64,000 nt of DNA from Reinekea sp. G2M2-21 (GTDB taxonomy: Bacteria > Pseudomonadota > Gammaproteobacteria > Pseudomonadales > Natronospirillaceae), in assembly GCF_015687175.1 (NCBI RefSeq), contig NZ_JADPQG010000008.1, positions 1-64,000 of the forward strand, given 5' to 3'. Shown in pieces: positions 9,809 to 17,969 of this stretch. The position numbers and the translations under genes are program-made. Below the pieces are notes generated by a model that was not told the origin of the DNA, made no database searches, and saw nothing but the letters and a program-made list of their open reading frames with translations. The stretch's first letter is position 1. Each line of letters starts with the position of its first letter.

Positions 9809-11335
9809 ATGGAAATGGCAGAAGCGAAAAAAGCGGTCGCGGCGGACGCGGCAGTCGAAGATGGTTCCATTTATAACCGGTTGTGCGGCTTAATTGACAT
9901 CACTCCGGTTGAGAAAAGTGTTGAAATAAAGCAGTTTCAAACCGCTCAGGGTATGGGCGCGGCCGAACAAAATGAGCGTATTACGGCGGCCTTACAGGTG
10001 TTCCTGCAAGTGGCCGTTGAATCCGGCGAGCAAATCGAACGGATTGACAAGAACCTGTTGGATCAGTACATCGCCCGTATTGACGAAACGATCAGTCAGC
10101 AACTGGACGCGGTACTGCACCATGAAAACTTTCAGAAAATTGAATCTTCCTGGCGCGGCCTGAAGTTCCTGGTTGATCGTACGGACTTTAAAGCGAACAG
10201 CAAAGTAGAGTTGCTGGACATCACCAAAGATGACTTGCGTGAAGACTTTGAAGAGTCGCCAGACACAACTCAGTCCGGTTACTACGATCATATTTACACG
10301 CAAGAATATGATACGCCGGGTGGTGAGCCCATTACGGCCGTTATCGCGAATTATGATTTTGACCGATCCGCTCAGGATATAGAACTCCTAACCGAGATTT
10401 CGAAGGTCTCCAGTGCCGCGCATTGCCCGTTTATCAGCGCCGTTGGACCGAAGTTCTTTGGCAAAGAGTCCATTGAAGAGATTCCTAAAATTCAGGATCT
10501 GTCATCCTACATGGATCGCGCAGAATACCTGCGTTGGAAAAGTTTCCGCGAGTCGGAAGATTCCCGTTACGTGGGCTTAGTATTCCCACGCTTTTTATTA
10601 CGTTTGCCTTACGGTGAAAATAACCCGGTGCGCAGCTTCGGTTATTCCGAATCGGTGTCAGGTGAACAGCACGATCGCTATTGCTGGGGTAACTCTGCTT
10701 TCGCCTTCGCGAGCAATATGACCCAGAGCCATAAAAAGCATGGCTGGACGGTGAATATTCGAGGACCGGAAGCGGGCGGAAAACTGGAAGGTCTGCCGGT
10801 ACACTTCTATGAGTCTGGTCGTGGCACCGAATCTAAAATTCCAACGGAAGTGTTGATTTCAGAGACCAAAGAGCTGGAATTTGCAGATCATGGGTTCATC
10901 CCGCTGAGTTACTACAAGAATAGTGACTACGCTTGTTTCTTCTCGGCGAATTCTGCTCAGAAACCCGTTGAGTTTAATGATGACACTGCCACCGCAAATG
11001 CGCGCATTAACTCGCGGTTGCCGTATATTTTATTGGTATCGAAGATTGCGCAGTACCTCAAAATTCTGCAGCGAGAAAACATAGGCTCGTTGAAGTCTCG
11101 TTTGGATCTGGAAAATGAGTTAAATGCTTGGCTGCAAGGCCTGGTTACGAAAATGAATAACCCAGAACCGGAGTTGGCTGCTTCACATCCGTTGAAAGAT
11201 GGTCAGGTTTTTGTGACCGAGTCAGCAGATAACCCAGGGTACTATTCGGTTAATATGCATGTTCAGCCGCACTTTCAGGTGGAAGGGGTTGATGTGAGGT
11301 TATCATTAGTTTCACAAATGCCTGAAGTTGGTTAA
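9809..11335 (+). CDS. tssC: T6SS contractile sheath large subunit TssC
   Basis: TssC (VipB) is the large sheath subunit. The 508-residue protein shows family landmarks: the W-R-GL segment (SSWRGLKFLVDRT), the AHCPFISAVGPKFF stretch, and the FPRFLLRLPYG motif near the middle. An AAGGAGAG ribosome site lies about 10 bases before ATG 9809; a second in-frame ATG at 9815 is an alternative start. It ends 151 bases before hcp, the first large gap in the operon, and that gap carries a strong hairpin. Confidence 0.96.
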   Translation: MEMAEAKKAVAADAAVEDGSIYNRLCGLIDITPVEKSVEIKQFQTAQGMGAAEQNERITAALQVFLQVAVESGEQIERIDKNLLDQYIARIDETISQQLDAVLHHENFQKIESSWRGLKFLVDRTDFKANSKVELLDITKDDLREDFEESPDTTQSGYYDHIYTQEYDTPGGEPITAVIANYDFDRSAQDIELLTEISKVSSAAHCPFISAVGPKFFGKESIEEIPKIQDLSSYMDRAEYLRWKSFRESEDSRYVGLVFPRFLLRLPYGENNPVRSFGYSESVSGEQHDRYCWGNSAFAFASNMTQSHKKHGWTVNIRGPEAGGKLEGLPVHFYESGRGTESKIPTEVLISETKELEFADHGFIPLSYYKNSDYACFFSANSAQKPVEFNDDTATANARINSRLPYILLVSKIAQYLKILQRENIGSLKSRLDLENELNAWLQGLVTKMNNPEPELAASHPLKDGQVFVTESADNPGYYSVNMHVQPHFQVEGVDVRLSLVSQMPEVG

Positions 11336-11354
11336 TGGTTTCAGGTTTTCATTC

Positions 11355-11383
11355 GCAGCTGTTTAAATATTTTAAACAGTTGC
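11355..11383 (+). repeat. 13-bp hairpin between tssC and hcp
   Basis: An inverted repeat with a three-base loop (TAT at 11368-11370) forms a 13-pair stem, 11355-11367 with 11371-11383, all Watson-Crick except one G-T pair at 11358/11380. The inner arm reads CTGTTTAAA against TTTAAACAG. No U-tract follows directly, so it is not a standard intrinsic terminator. It could be an RNA-processing or stabilising element that uncouples hcp from upstream genes, or a protein-binding palindrome. Function is inference. Confidence 0.6.
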
Positions 11384-11486
11384 ACACTCTTTCCAATTGA
11401 TGCAGGTGTTAAAGCCGTTGGAAACGCAGATATTTTTGTACTGCGATGCATCGTCAATTTTTTTTTAAATACCAAGGAGATTATGA

Positions 11487-11972
11487 ATGGCGATTCCAGC
11501 TTATATGTGGATCACCGACGATCAAGGAAACGAGATCAGTGGTTCGGTAAACGTTGCAGGACGTGAAGGTTCAGTTGAAGTTTTAGCGTTTGACCATGAA
11601 CTGCGCATTCCTACTGATGCGGATTCTGGCGAGTTAACAGGTACACGTAAGCACGAACCTTTCGTGGTTACAAAAGCCTTTGACGCGGCAACTCCGTATT
11701 TGTACAAGGCGTGTTCAAATGGTCAGACTCTGTCCAAGCTTGTTCTGAGCTGGTACAAAATTGATGACACAGGTACTGAAGTTGAGTACTTCCGACACAC
11801 GTTGGAAGGTGTTCGTGTGACATCAGTGGGTCCTAAAATGGAAAATGTTAAGGATCTTGATAAAGAACGTTACCCTCACCTTGAGGAAGTGGCGATTCGT
11901 TATAAAAAGATTACCTGGACATACCTAGACGGAAATATTGAATTTTCTGATTCTTGGACAGAAGGCCGATAA
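11487..11972 (+). CDS. hcp: T6SS tube protein Hcp (TssD)
   Basis: Hcp hexamers stack into the inner tube that is fired with the VgrG spike and can carry small effectors in the lumen. The 161-residue protein has the Hcp start (MAIPAYMWITDDQGNEISGS), internal HEPFVVTKAFDAATPYL and a C-terminal TWTYLDGNIEFSDSW, all family signatures. AAGGAG lies 7 bases before the ATG. It is bracketed by a hairpin upstream and an intrinsic terminator downstream, so hcp can accumulate as a separate abundant message, as is common for this stoichiometric component. Confidence 0.96.
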   Translation: MAIPAYMWITDDQGNEISGSVNVAGREGSVEVLAFDHELRIPTDADSGELTGTRKHEPFVVTKAFDAATPYLYKACSNGQTLSKLVLSWYKIDDTGTEVEYFRHTLEGVRVTSVGPKMENVKDLDKERYPHLEEVAIRYKKITWTYLDGNIEFSDSWTEGR

Positions 11973-11986
11973 GTTCGGGCTTCGTT

Positions 11987-12011
11987 CGCACCCGGCAACG
12001 GGTGCGTTTTT
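11987..12011 (+). terminator. Intrinsic terminator after hcp
   Basis: CGCACCCG and CGGGTGCG form a perfect 8-bp GC-rich stem closed by a GCAA tetraloop, followed at once by TTTTT (12007-12011). It starts 14 bases past the hcp stop. tssE begins 15 bases after it, so the downstream baseplate genes must depend on read-through or another promoter. Confidence 0.85.
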
Positions 12012-12026
12012 CTCAGGTGATTAAAC

Positions 12027-12440
12027 ATGTATGCGCTTTATGACGTTCTGCGTGGCAAGTTAGCCAACGGTGAAGGGCTCCAGACATTTCCAGGGCATGA
12101 AGATCTGCTCGTGAGTATCCACGATCATTTGATGCGCCTGCTAAATGCAAGGCAGGGTGTATTGGAACACTTGCCGGATTATGGACTTCCAGACCTCGAT
12201 ATGTTCTATCGCGAGCTGCCTTACTCAGAACAGGATATTGCGTTTGCCGTTAAAAATGTCATTGAAAAGTATGAGCCCCGCCTGATTCAAGTCAGGGTGC
12301 AACCCAGAGCGAGAGACCTTCGGTCTTGTGTCGTGAAAATGGAAATTAGTGGTCGTTTGCATGACGGCACGCACGTACGTTTCCAAACCTTATTTAAAAG
12401 TAATTACCAGGCGCAGGTGATGCAGCCTAACAGGATGTAG
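12027..12440 (+). CDS. tssE: T6SS baseplate wedge protein TssE (gp25-like)
   Basis: TssE is the phage gp25-like wedge component that starts sheath polymerisation. The protein is 137 residues, within the usual size range. The LPDYGLPDL segment (about 50-58) and the central RIxxYEPRL-like VIEKYEPRLIQVRVQP are the conserved gp25 core. It lies immediately downstream of the hcp terminator, preceded by CAGGTGA, and tssF follows after six bases, the standard E-F-G order. Confidence 0.92.
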   Translation: MYALYDVLRGKLANGEGLQTFPGHEDLLVSIHDHLMRLLNARQGVLEHLPDYGLPDLDMFYRELPYSEQDIAFAVKNVIEKYEPRLIQVRVQPRARDLRSCVVKMEISGRLHDGTHVRFQTLFKSNYQAQVMQPNRM

Positions 12441-12446
12441 CAGGGA

Positions 12447-14177
12447 ATGCTTTCATATCGAGAATACTTTGAAGCGGAGATGCGTTCTCTGCAGGATCTG
12501 GCGCAGGAGTTTGCAGACGCATACCCCGAGCAAGCCGCAATGTTAAACTTGAATGCTGTGAAAGACCGAGACCCGTATGTGGAACGGTTGCTTGAAGGCA
12601 TGGCATTTCTGACATCGCAAATCCGGCACCGGCTGGACGACTCGGTTCCCGAAATCAGCGAGCGTTTACTGGATCAGATTATGCCAACGATGGTGCGGCC
12701 GTATCCCGCCAATACTATCGTGCAATTTACCCCGAGTGTTCAAAATAAAGAGCCGGTTCAGGTCGAAGCTGGTCGAGTCGTTAAATCTCTGAACTCTGGC
12801 CCGCTAAACGCCAACTGTTCGTTTACCACCACGCATCCGGTTAATGTACAACCGTTCGCATTACAGCATGTGAGCTGCCATGAAAAAGCCGGTGGCGGCA
12901 GTACAATACGGCTTACTTTTCAGAAATCGATGCAGGCAAGTTGGTCGGACATAGACTTGTCGCAAGTAAAAATATATTTATCTGCCGATTGGATGCTGGC
13001 GTACAGCTTATTTCATGTTTTCACAGACCATGAGACGCATTTTCGTGCAGAGATCGATGGTCGTGGACAGCTACACAGTCCGTTGCCCATACGCTGCATG
13101 GGCGCTCATCAGCGTGCTGGCGATCATCTGTTACCGATGCACGGTCGTGCGCGTTCAGCCTTTGCTATCATGCATGATTACTTCTGTGCACGTGAAAAAT
13201 ATTTGTTCGTAGAATTGTCCGGACTAGACCAGTTAAATATTCCCGAGACCAGTCAGCAGTTCAGTGTGCAATTGGATGCTCGGGTCAGCTTGCCTGTAGA
13301 TACTCAGCTTACAACAGCAAATCTTAGGCTGTTCTGTGCCCCGGCCGTTAATTTATTTAAAGACGATGCCGAACCGATAATTGTGGATCACAGCAAAAGC
13401 GAATACCGGGTTTCTGCGGATCGTCAGATCAGTGAGTACTCGTCTATATACAGTGTTGGGCAGGTTAACAGCCGCGACCAGAGCAGTGGAGAAACCCACT
13501 TTTATTCGCCATTGCACGCGATGCGGCATCGCAAACAGGACGATCGCGTGTTTGCGACATCGCAGCGAACCGCAGGCGTTGATAAACGTTTAACCTATAT
13601 TTCGTTAAACAGCCCTCCGCCATTCAACTCCGAAATCGTCAGTATTGAAGCGTTGTTCTGTAACGACCAATATCCGCGCCGGTATATTGAAGTCGGCGGC
13701 ATTCATCGGATTGATGAAGATATCAGTCGGGTTGTGGAAGCTAAAAACCTTACCCGTCCCAGCAAGATGTATCAGCGACCAGACTTCCAGGATTTTCAAT
13801 GGCAATTGATTTCACTGCTGTCGCTGAATCTCAGTTCGTTGGAATCCGTGGATAATTTGCAGCACATGTTGATGCTGTTTGACTGGACCGATCTACCGGA
13901 GAATCAACGGAAAATAGAAGCCATTGCAGGTATCCGTACGAAAACAACGCATCGGTTGCGCCGAGGCGTGTTGTTTCAAGGGTTGGAGATTCGCATAGAA
14001 TTAAATGAGAGTGGCTACAGCAGCGTAGCGGACATGTATTTGTTCGGTTCTGTGTTGCACCAGTTTTTCAGTGCGTTCGCGAATATGACCGAATTCGTAC
14101 AAACCCGGGTTGTGCAATTGCCATCGTATAAGGAGTGGACATGGAGTCCAGTATTTGGCAACAAAGCCCTGTTCTAG
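12447..14177 (+). CDS. tssF: T6SS baseplate protein TssF
   Basis: TssF forms the wedge core together with TssG and TssE. The 576-residue protein begins with the typical YREYFEAEMRSLQDLAQEFADAYPEQA segment and soon shows RDPYVERLLEGMAFLTSQIRHRLDD, the strongest family signature. The C-terminus (VLHQFFSAFANMTEFVQT) also matches the family. It overlaps tssG by 37 bases, so the two are translationally coupled. Confidence 0.95.
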   Translation: MLSYREYFEAEMRSLQDLAQEFADAYPEQAAMLNLNAVKDRDPYVERLLEGMAFLTSQIRHRLDDSVPEISERLLDQIMPTMVRPYPANTIVQFTPSVQNKEPVQVEAGRVVKSLNSGPLNANCSFTTTHPVNVQPFALQHVSCHEKAGGGSTIRLTFQKSMQASWSDIDLSQVKIYLSADWMLAYSLFHVFTDHETHFRAEIDGRGQLHSPLPIRCMGAHQRAGDHLLPMHGRARSAFAIMHDYFCAREKYLFVELSGLDQLNIPETSQQFSVQLDARVSLPVDTQLTTANLRLFCAPAVNLFKDDAEPIIVDHSKSEYRVSADRQISEYSSIYSVGQVNSRDQSSGETHFYSPLHAMRHRKQDDRVFATSQRTAGVDKRLTYISLNSPPPFNSEIVSIEALFCNDQYPRRYIEVGGIHRIDEDISRVVEAKNLTRPSKMYQRPDFQDFQWQLISLLSLNLSSLESVDNLQHMLMLFDWTDLPENQRKIEAIAGIRTKTTHRLRRGVLFQGLEIRIELNESGYSSVADMYLFGSVLHQFFSAFANMTEFVQTRVVQLPSYKEWTWSPVFGNKALF

Positions 14178-15115
14178 ACGATATTCTGGCCAACGGGCAC
14201 CGTTACCATTTTCATCAGTTGTTGTTTTTATTGGAGCAGCTGTTACCTGAGGACTCAGTCGGTGGTTTTTCTCAGCGCGTGCGTATCCGGCCTGATACCA
14301 GCCTGGCGTTTCCAGCGTCGGATGTCCGCGGTGTCAGCCGGCTACCAGGGCAGCGCTACGAAGTGGTTAGCCGCTTTATGGGGCTATACGGGGTCGATTC
14401 GCCGTTACCTCAATATTTTATAGATGATGTTACCGCACAGGATGACTCAGGCAAGCAGCTGCAGGCGTTTCTCGATATCTTTAATCAACGTTTGTACAGT
14501 TTGTTACATGAGGCGTGGAAAAAACAGAACCCTTTCACACAGCTAGATGAACAAGGCTTGTATTATCGTTTGACCAGTGCCATGACCGGCCAGTACTGGG
14601 ATGGTAAAAAAGACGCCATGGCATTTGGTGGCAGCTTCATTGGCAGTGGCCGAAATGCTGAATCTCTCGAAGCCATTTTGCAGGAAGCGTTATCGCTGGA
14701 CGAACTCGAAATCGACTCCGACATCATCAGTTGGGTACAGGTCGAAGACGGTTTACAACTGAATGGGCAACAGGCCCTGGGTTTGGATACCTGTCTGGGT
14801 GATGCCATTCCGGTTATTGGTCGCAAGATCGATGTTAAAGTCGGGCCAGTTGAACACGAGGTATCACAGTCGCTGCAGCCTTCCGCGGATATGGGACAAA
14901 AAATGGCCGGCATTCTGAAAGAATTTCTGCCTGACGGAGTGGACTTTGACGTGTCCATTCAATTGACACCCAAGTATCGACAAGACTGGCAACTGGGCAG
15001 TGAGCAGAGCTTGTTGGGCATACATAGTTTGCTGGGCGAGGCGAATGGGCGCGGGCTGTCATTTAAATTGACGTCACAACAATTTCAAACGGGTGCTGGC
15101 ATGGCCAGCGCTTGA
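14141..15115 (+). CDS. tssG: T6SS baseplate protein TssG
   Basis: TssG is the second core wedge protein and bridges TssF to TssK and VgrG. The reading frame can be extended to a GTG at 14135, but ATG 14141 has a well-placed AAGGAG and gives MESSIWQQSP, so 14141 is chosen (324 residues). Family features include YHFHQLLFLLEQL near the start, RIRPDTSLAFPASDV, and the FMGLYGVDSPLPQYF motif. It overlaps the end of tssF and ends 24 bases before clpV. Confidence 0.93.
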   Translation: MESSIWQQSPVLDDILANGHRYHFHQLLFLLEQLLPEDSVGGFSQRVRIRPDTSLAFPASDVRGVSRLPGQRYEVVSRFMGLYGVDSPLPQYFIDDVTAQDDSGKQLQAFLDIFNQRLYSLLHEAWKKQNPFTQLDEQGLYYRLTSAMTGQYWDGKKDAMAFGGSFIGSGRNAESLEAILQEALSLDELEIDSDIISWVQVEDGLQLNGQQALGLDTCLGDAIPVIGRKIDVKVGPVEHEVSQSLQPSADMGQKMAGILKEFLPDGVDFDVSIQLTPKYRQDWQLGSEQSLLGIHSLLGEANGRGLSFKLTSQQFQTGAGMASA

Positions 15116-15139
15116 TGAACACAACAAAGGATAGACAAC

Positions 15140-17905
15140 ATGGATGGTAAAACGCTTCGCGCATTACTCGACAAATTAAACCCAGAGTGTGGCACGTTGA
15201 TGGAAGCTGCGGCTGGATTCACCGTGAGTCGTGGTCACTATCAGATCACCATTGAGCACTTGCTGATTAAAATGCTCGAAGATGATCAGCGCTTCCAGAT
15301 GGACTTGGTGCTTGATTACTTTAAAGTTGACGTAGACAGCTTATGGCAAGGTCTGATTGATTCAGTAAACTCGTTACGGTCTGGTCACCAGGGCAAGCCG
15401 GGATTGGCGGAAAGCCTGTTTCAAGTGCTTGAAAAAGCCTGCGTGATTAATGCAGTGCATTATCGACGTGACCGCATTGATACCGTCGCAATTTTGGAAG
15501 CCGTTATCGAACTGTCGCCAACGTTTCCAACCTTTGCGGCCTATCGCGCGTTGGATCAAATTTCTCTGGATGAATTGCGTGCGCATCGGTTTCAAATCAC
15601 TCAGGGCGCAAATGAAGACCGCAGTAACGGCACGTCACAACATCGCTCAACCAATGTCGCAGGCGCTGCGCCAGCAGAGGGTGACTCCGCGCTAGCCCAG
15701 TTTACGACCGATCTCACGGCAAAGGCCAAGCAGGAAGATATGGACCCCATTACCGGTCGTAACGAAGAGATTCGTATGGCGATCGATATCTTGTGTCGGC
15801 GCCGTAAAAATAATCCCATTTTGGTCGGCGAGCCTGGCGTCGGTAAGACGGCTGTCGTAGAAGGCTTGGCCCAGAAAGTCGCTCGGGGCGATGTTCCGGA
15901 TTTACTAAAAAATATCCGTATTTGCGTGCTCGACATGGGTTTGTTGCAAGCCGGCGCGGGCGTTAAAGGTGAGTTTGAACGTCGCCTCAAGCAGGTCATC
16001 GACGAAGTTAAAAACGCCGCCGAACCCGTTATGCTGTTTATTGATGAAGCGCATACGCTCATTGGTGCCGGTGGCGATGCTGGTTTGAGTGACGCTGCCA
16101 ACTTGCTGAAACCGGCCCTCGCGCGCGGAGAGTTAAGGACAATTGCCGCGACCACATTCAGCGAGTACAAGCAGTACTTTGAGAAAGATCCGGCGTTGGC
16201 ACGGCGTTTTCAGCTGGTGAAGGTCGAAGAGCCGACAACGGAAGCGGCCATTCTAATGCTCAACGGATTGAAAGATCGCTATCAGGAGCATCATCAGGTG
16301 CGCATTACCGACGCAGCTATCGAAGCGGCAGTCACCCTGTCTGACCGCTACATTACCGGACGTTATTTGCCCGACAAAGCCATCGATTTGCTGGACACGG
16401 CGTCCGCACGGGTACGTATGGGGCAATCGGTGATTCCGTCACGTCTTGAAGCACTCGCAGAACGACAGAGTTACCTGGAAACGAGGCTGACGCAGATTCA
16501 ATCTGAGGCAGAGGCGGGCCTGTTGGTGAATCAATCGTTGCAGTCAAGTTTGCAGGACGAGTTACAACACTGTATCGACGAAGCAAAAAGCTTCCATCAA
16601 CAGTGGCAGGAAGAGAATAATCTGGTTGAGCAGATACAAGCGAAGCTCGCATCCTTGTCGACGAACGCGGCCGATGCTCAGCCCGATGCACTGTTGGCTG
16701 AATCGCAAATATTACGCGCGCAACTGAGCGCATTGCAAAGCGATCGACCTTTGGTCCAACCTGAAGTTAATGAACTGGCTATTGCCGATGTCGTCGGCGA
16801 TTGGACCGGAGTGCCCGTAGGCAGCATGTCGAAAAGCGATCTGCAATCGGTGTTAACCTTTGAACAGGCCATCTCTGATACCGTCGTTGGACAGGATCTT
16901 GCGTTGCAGGCAATGGGCAAAGCACTGCGCTCCTCAAAAGCCGGGTTACGCACCAGTGAAGGTCCCGTTGGCGTATTTCTGTTAACCGGTCCGAGCGGTG
17001 TGGGTAAAACAGAAACGGCCCGCGCTATTGCCGAGCACATGTATGGCAGCTCACGCGCGCTCATTACCATCAACATGAGTGAATACCAAGAAGCTCATAC
17101 GGTGTCGCAGTTGAAAGGGTCACCACCCGGTTATGTTGGCTATGGGCAGGGTGGTATCTTAACGGAAGCCGTGCGTCAGCGTCCTTACTCCGTGGTGCTG
17201 CTCGACGAAGTGGAGAAAGCACACCCGGACGTGATGAATGTTTTCTATCAAGTGTTTGATCGTGGATTCATGCGCGATGGTGAAGGCCGAGAGATTGATT
17301 TTAAAAATACGTTGATACTGATGACCAGTAATCTGGGCTCGGCCAGCATTCAGGAGCGTTGCACGCAGATCTCTACAGAGGAAAAAATGGCCGATATCAT
17401 GGCGCAAGGCAGCGAAGATACCTTAGACAAGCTTGCTGAGTTATCGCAACAGGCGGATGAGCCTTGGCAAGGCCCAACGTTGGGCGAATTGCAGTCGCTC
17501 ATTAAGCCGGAACTGCTGGCGCATTTTGCGCCTGCGTTGCTGGCGCGAATGCAAATCGTACCTTTTGTTTCGCTGGCGGGTGACGTGCTTGCGCAGATTG
17601 TCAGTTTAAAGCTCGACGGTATTGCACAGCGTTTGGCCGAGGTGTATCAGATGGAGTTCCGCTGTGATCAAGCGGTGTTGGCACATTTGGCCAGTCAATG
17701 TGAGTTGAATGATTCCGGTGCCCGATATGTCAATGCGTTGGTTGATCAGCAACTCATGCCAAATATTGCGCACAGCTTACTGCATTTTATTACCGAAGAT
17801 GATATTCCGGATATTTTGACGTTATCCCTAAACGAAGATCAGCAGATGGAATGTATTTTTGCTGATAAACCGAAGTCAGAAACAGCGGCTAACGCAACGC
17901 TATAA
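15140..17905 (+). CDS. tssH: T6SS sheath-recycling AAA+ ATPase ClpV (TssH)
   Basis: ClpV disassembles contracted TssBC sheaths so the subunits can be reused. The 921-residue protein has a Clp N-domain (about 1-160). Two AAA+ modules follow with Walker A motifs GEPGVGKT at 230-237 and GPSGVGKT at 617-624, and a coiled-coil middle region between them (about 430-545). Walker B motifs LFIDEAH and VLLDEVEKAH are intact. The class is ClpV rather than ClpB, based on genomic context and length. Confidence 0.95.
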   Translation: MDGKTLRALLDKLNPECGTLMEAAAGFTVSRGHYQITIEHLLIKMLEDDQRFQMDLVLDYFKVDVDSLWQGLIDSVNSLRSGHQGKPGLAESLFQVLEKACVINAVHYRRDRIDTVAILEAVIELSPTFPTFAAYRALDQISLDELRAHRFQITQGANEDRSNGTSQHRSTNVAGAAPAEGDSALAQFTTDLTAKAKQEDMDPITGRNEEIRMAIDILCRRRKNNPILVGEPGVGKTAVVEGLAQKVARGDVPDLLKNIRICVLDMGLLQAGAGVKGEFERRLKQVIDEVKNAAEPVMLFIDEAHTLIGAGGDAGLSDAANLLKPALARGELRTIAATTFSEYKQYFEKDPALARRFQLVKVEEPTTEAAILMLNGLKDRYQEHHQVRITDAAIEAAVTLSDRYITGRYLPDKAIDLLDTASARVRMGQSVIPSRLEALAERQSYLETRLTQIQSEAEAGLLVNQSLQSSLQDELQHCIDEAKSFHQQWQEENNLVEQIQAKLASLSTNAADAQPDALLAESQILRAQLSALQSDRPLVQPEVNELAIADVVGDWTGVPVGSMSKSDLQSVLTFEQAISDTVVGQDLALQAMGKALRSSKAGLRTSEGPVGVFLLTGPSGVGKTETARAIAEHMYGSSRALITINMSEYQEAHTVSQLKGSPPGYVGYGQGGILTEAVRQRPYSVVLLDEVEKAHPDVMNVFYQVFDRGFMRDGEGREIDFKNTLILMTSNLGSASIQERCTQISTEEKMADIMAQGSEDTLDKLAELSQQADEPWQGPTLGELQSLIKPELLAHFAPALLARMQIVPFVSLAGDVLAQIVSLKLDGIAQRLAEVYQMEFRCDQAVLAHLASQCELNDSGARYVNALVDQQLMPNIAHSLLHFITEDDIPDILTLSLNEDQQMECIFADKPKSETAANATL

Positions 17906-17969
17906 ATGCGAGTCGCTCCGGCCGGTAAACGAAGGACGGCTATCGAGAACTGAATAAAAAGGACGAAAA

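Noticed and set aside
15140-17905. General chaperone ClpB instead of ClpV
   Set aside because: It sits inside the T6SS operon between tssG and vgrG and has ClpV length; ClpB would normally be a stand-alone heat-shock gene.
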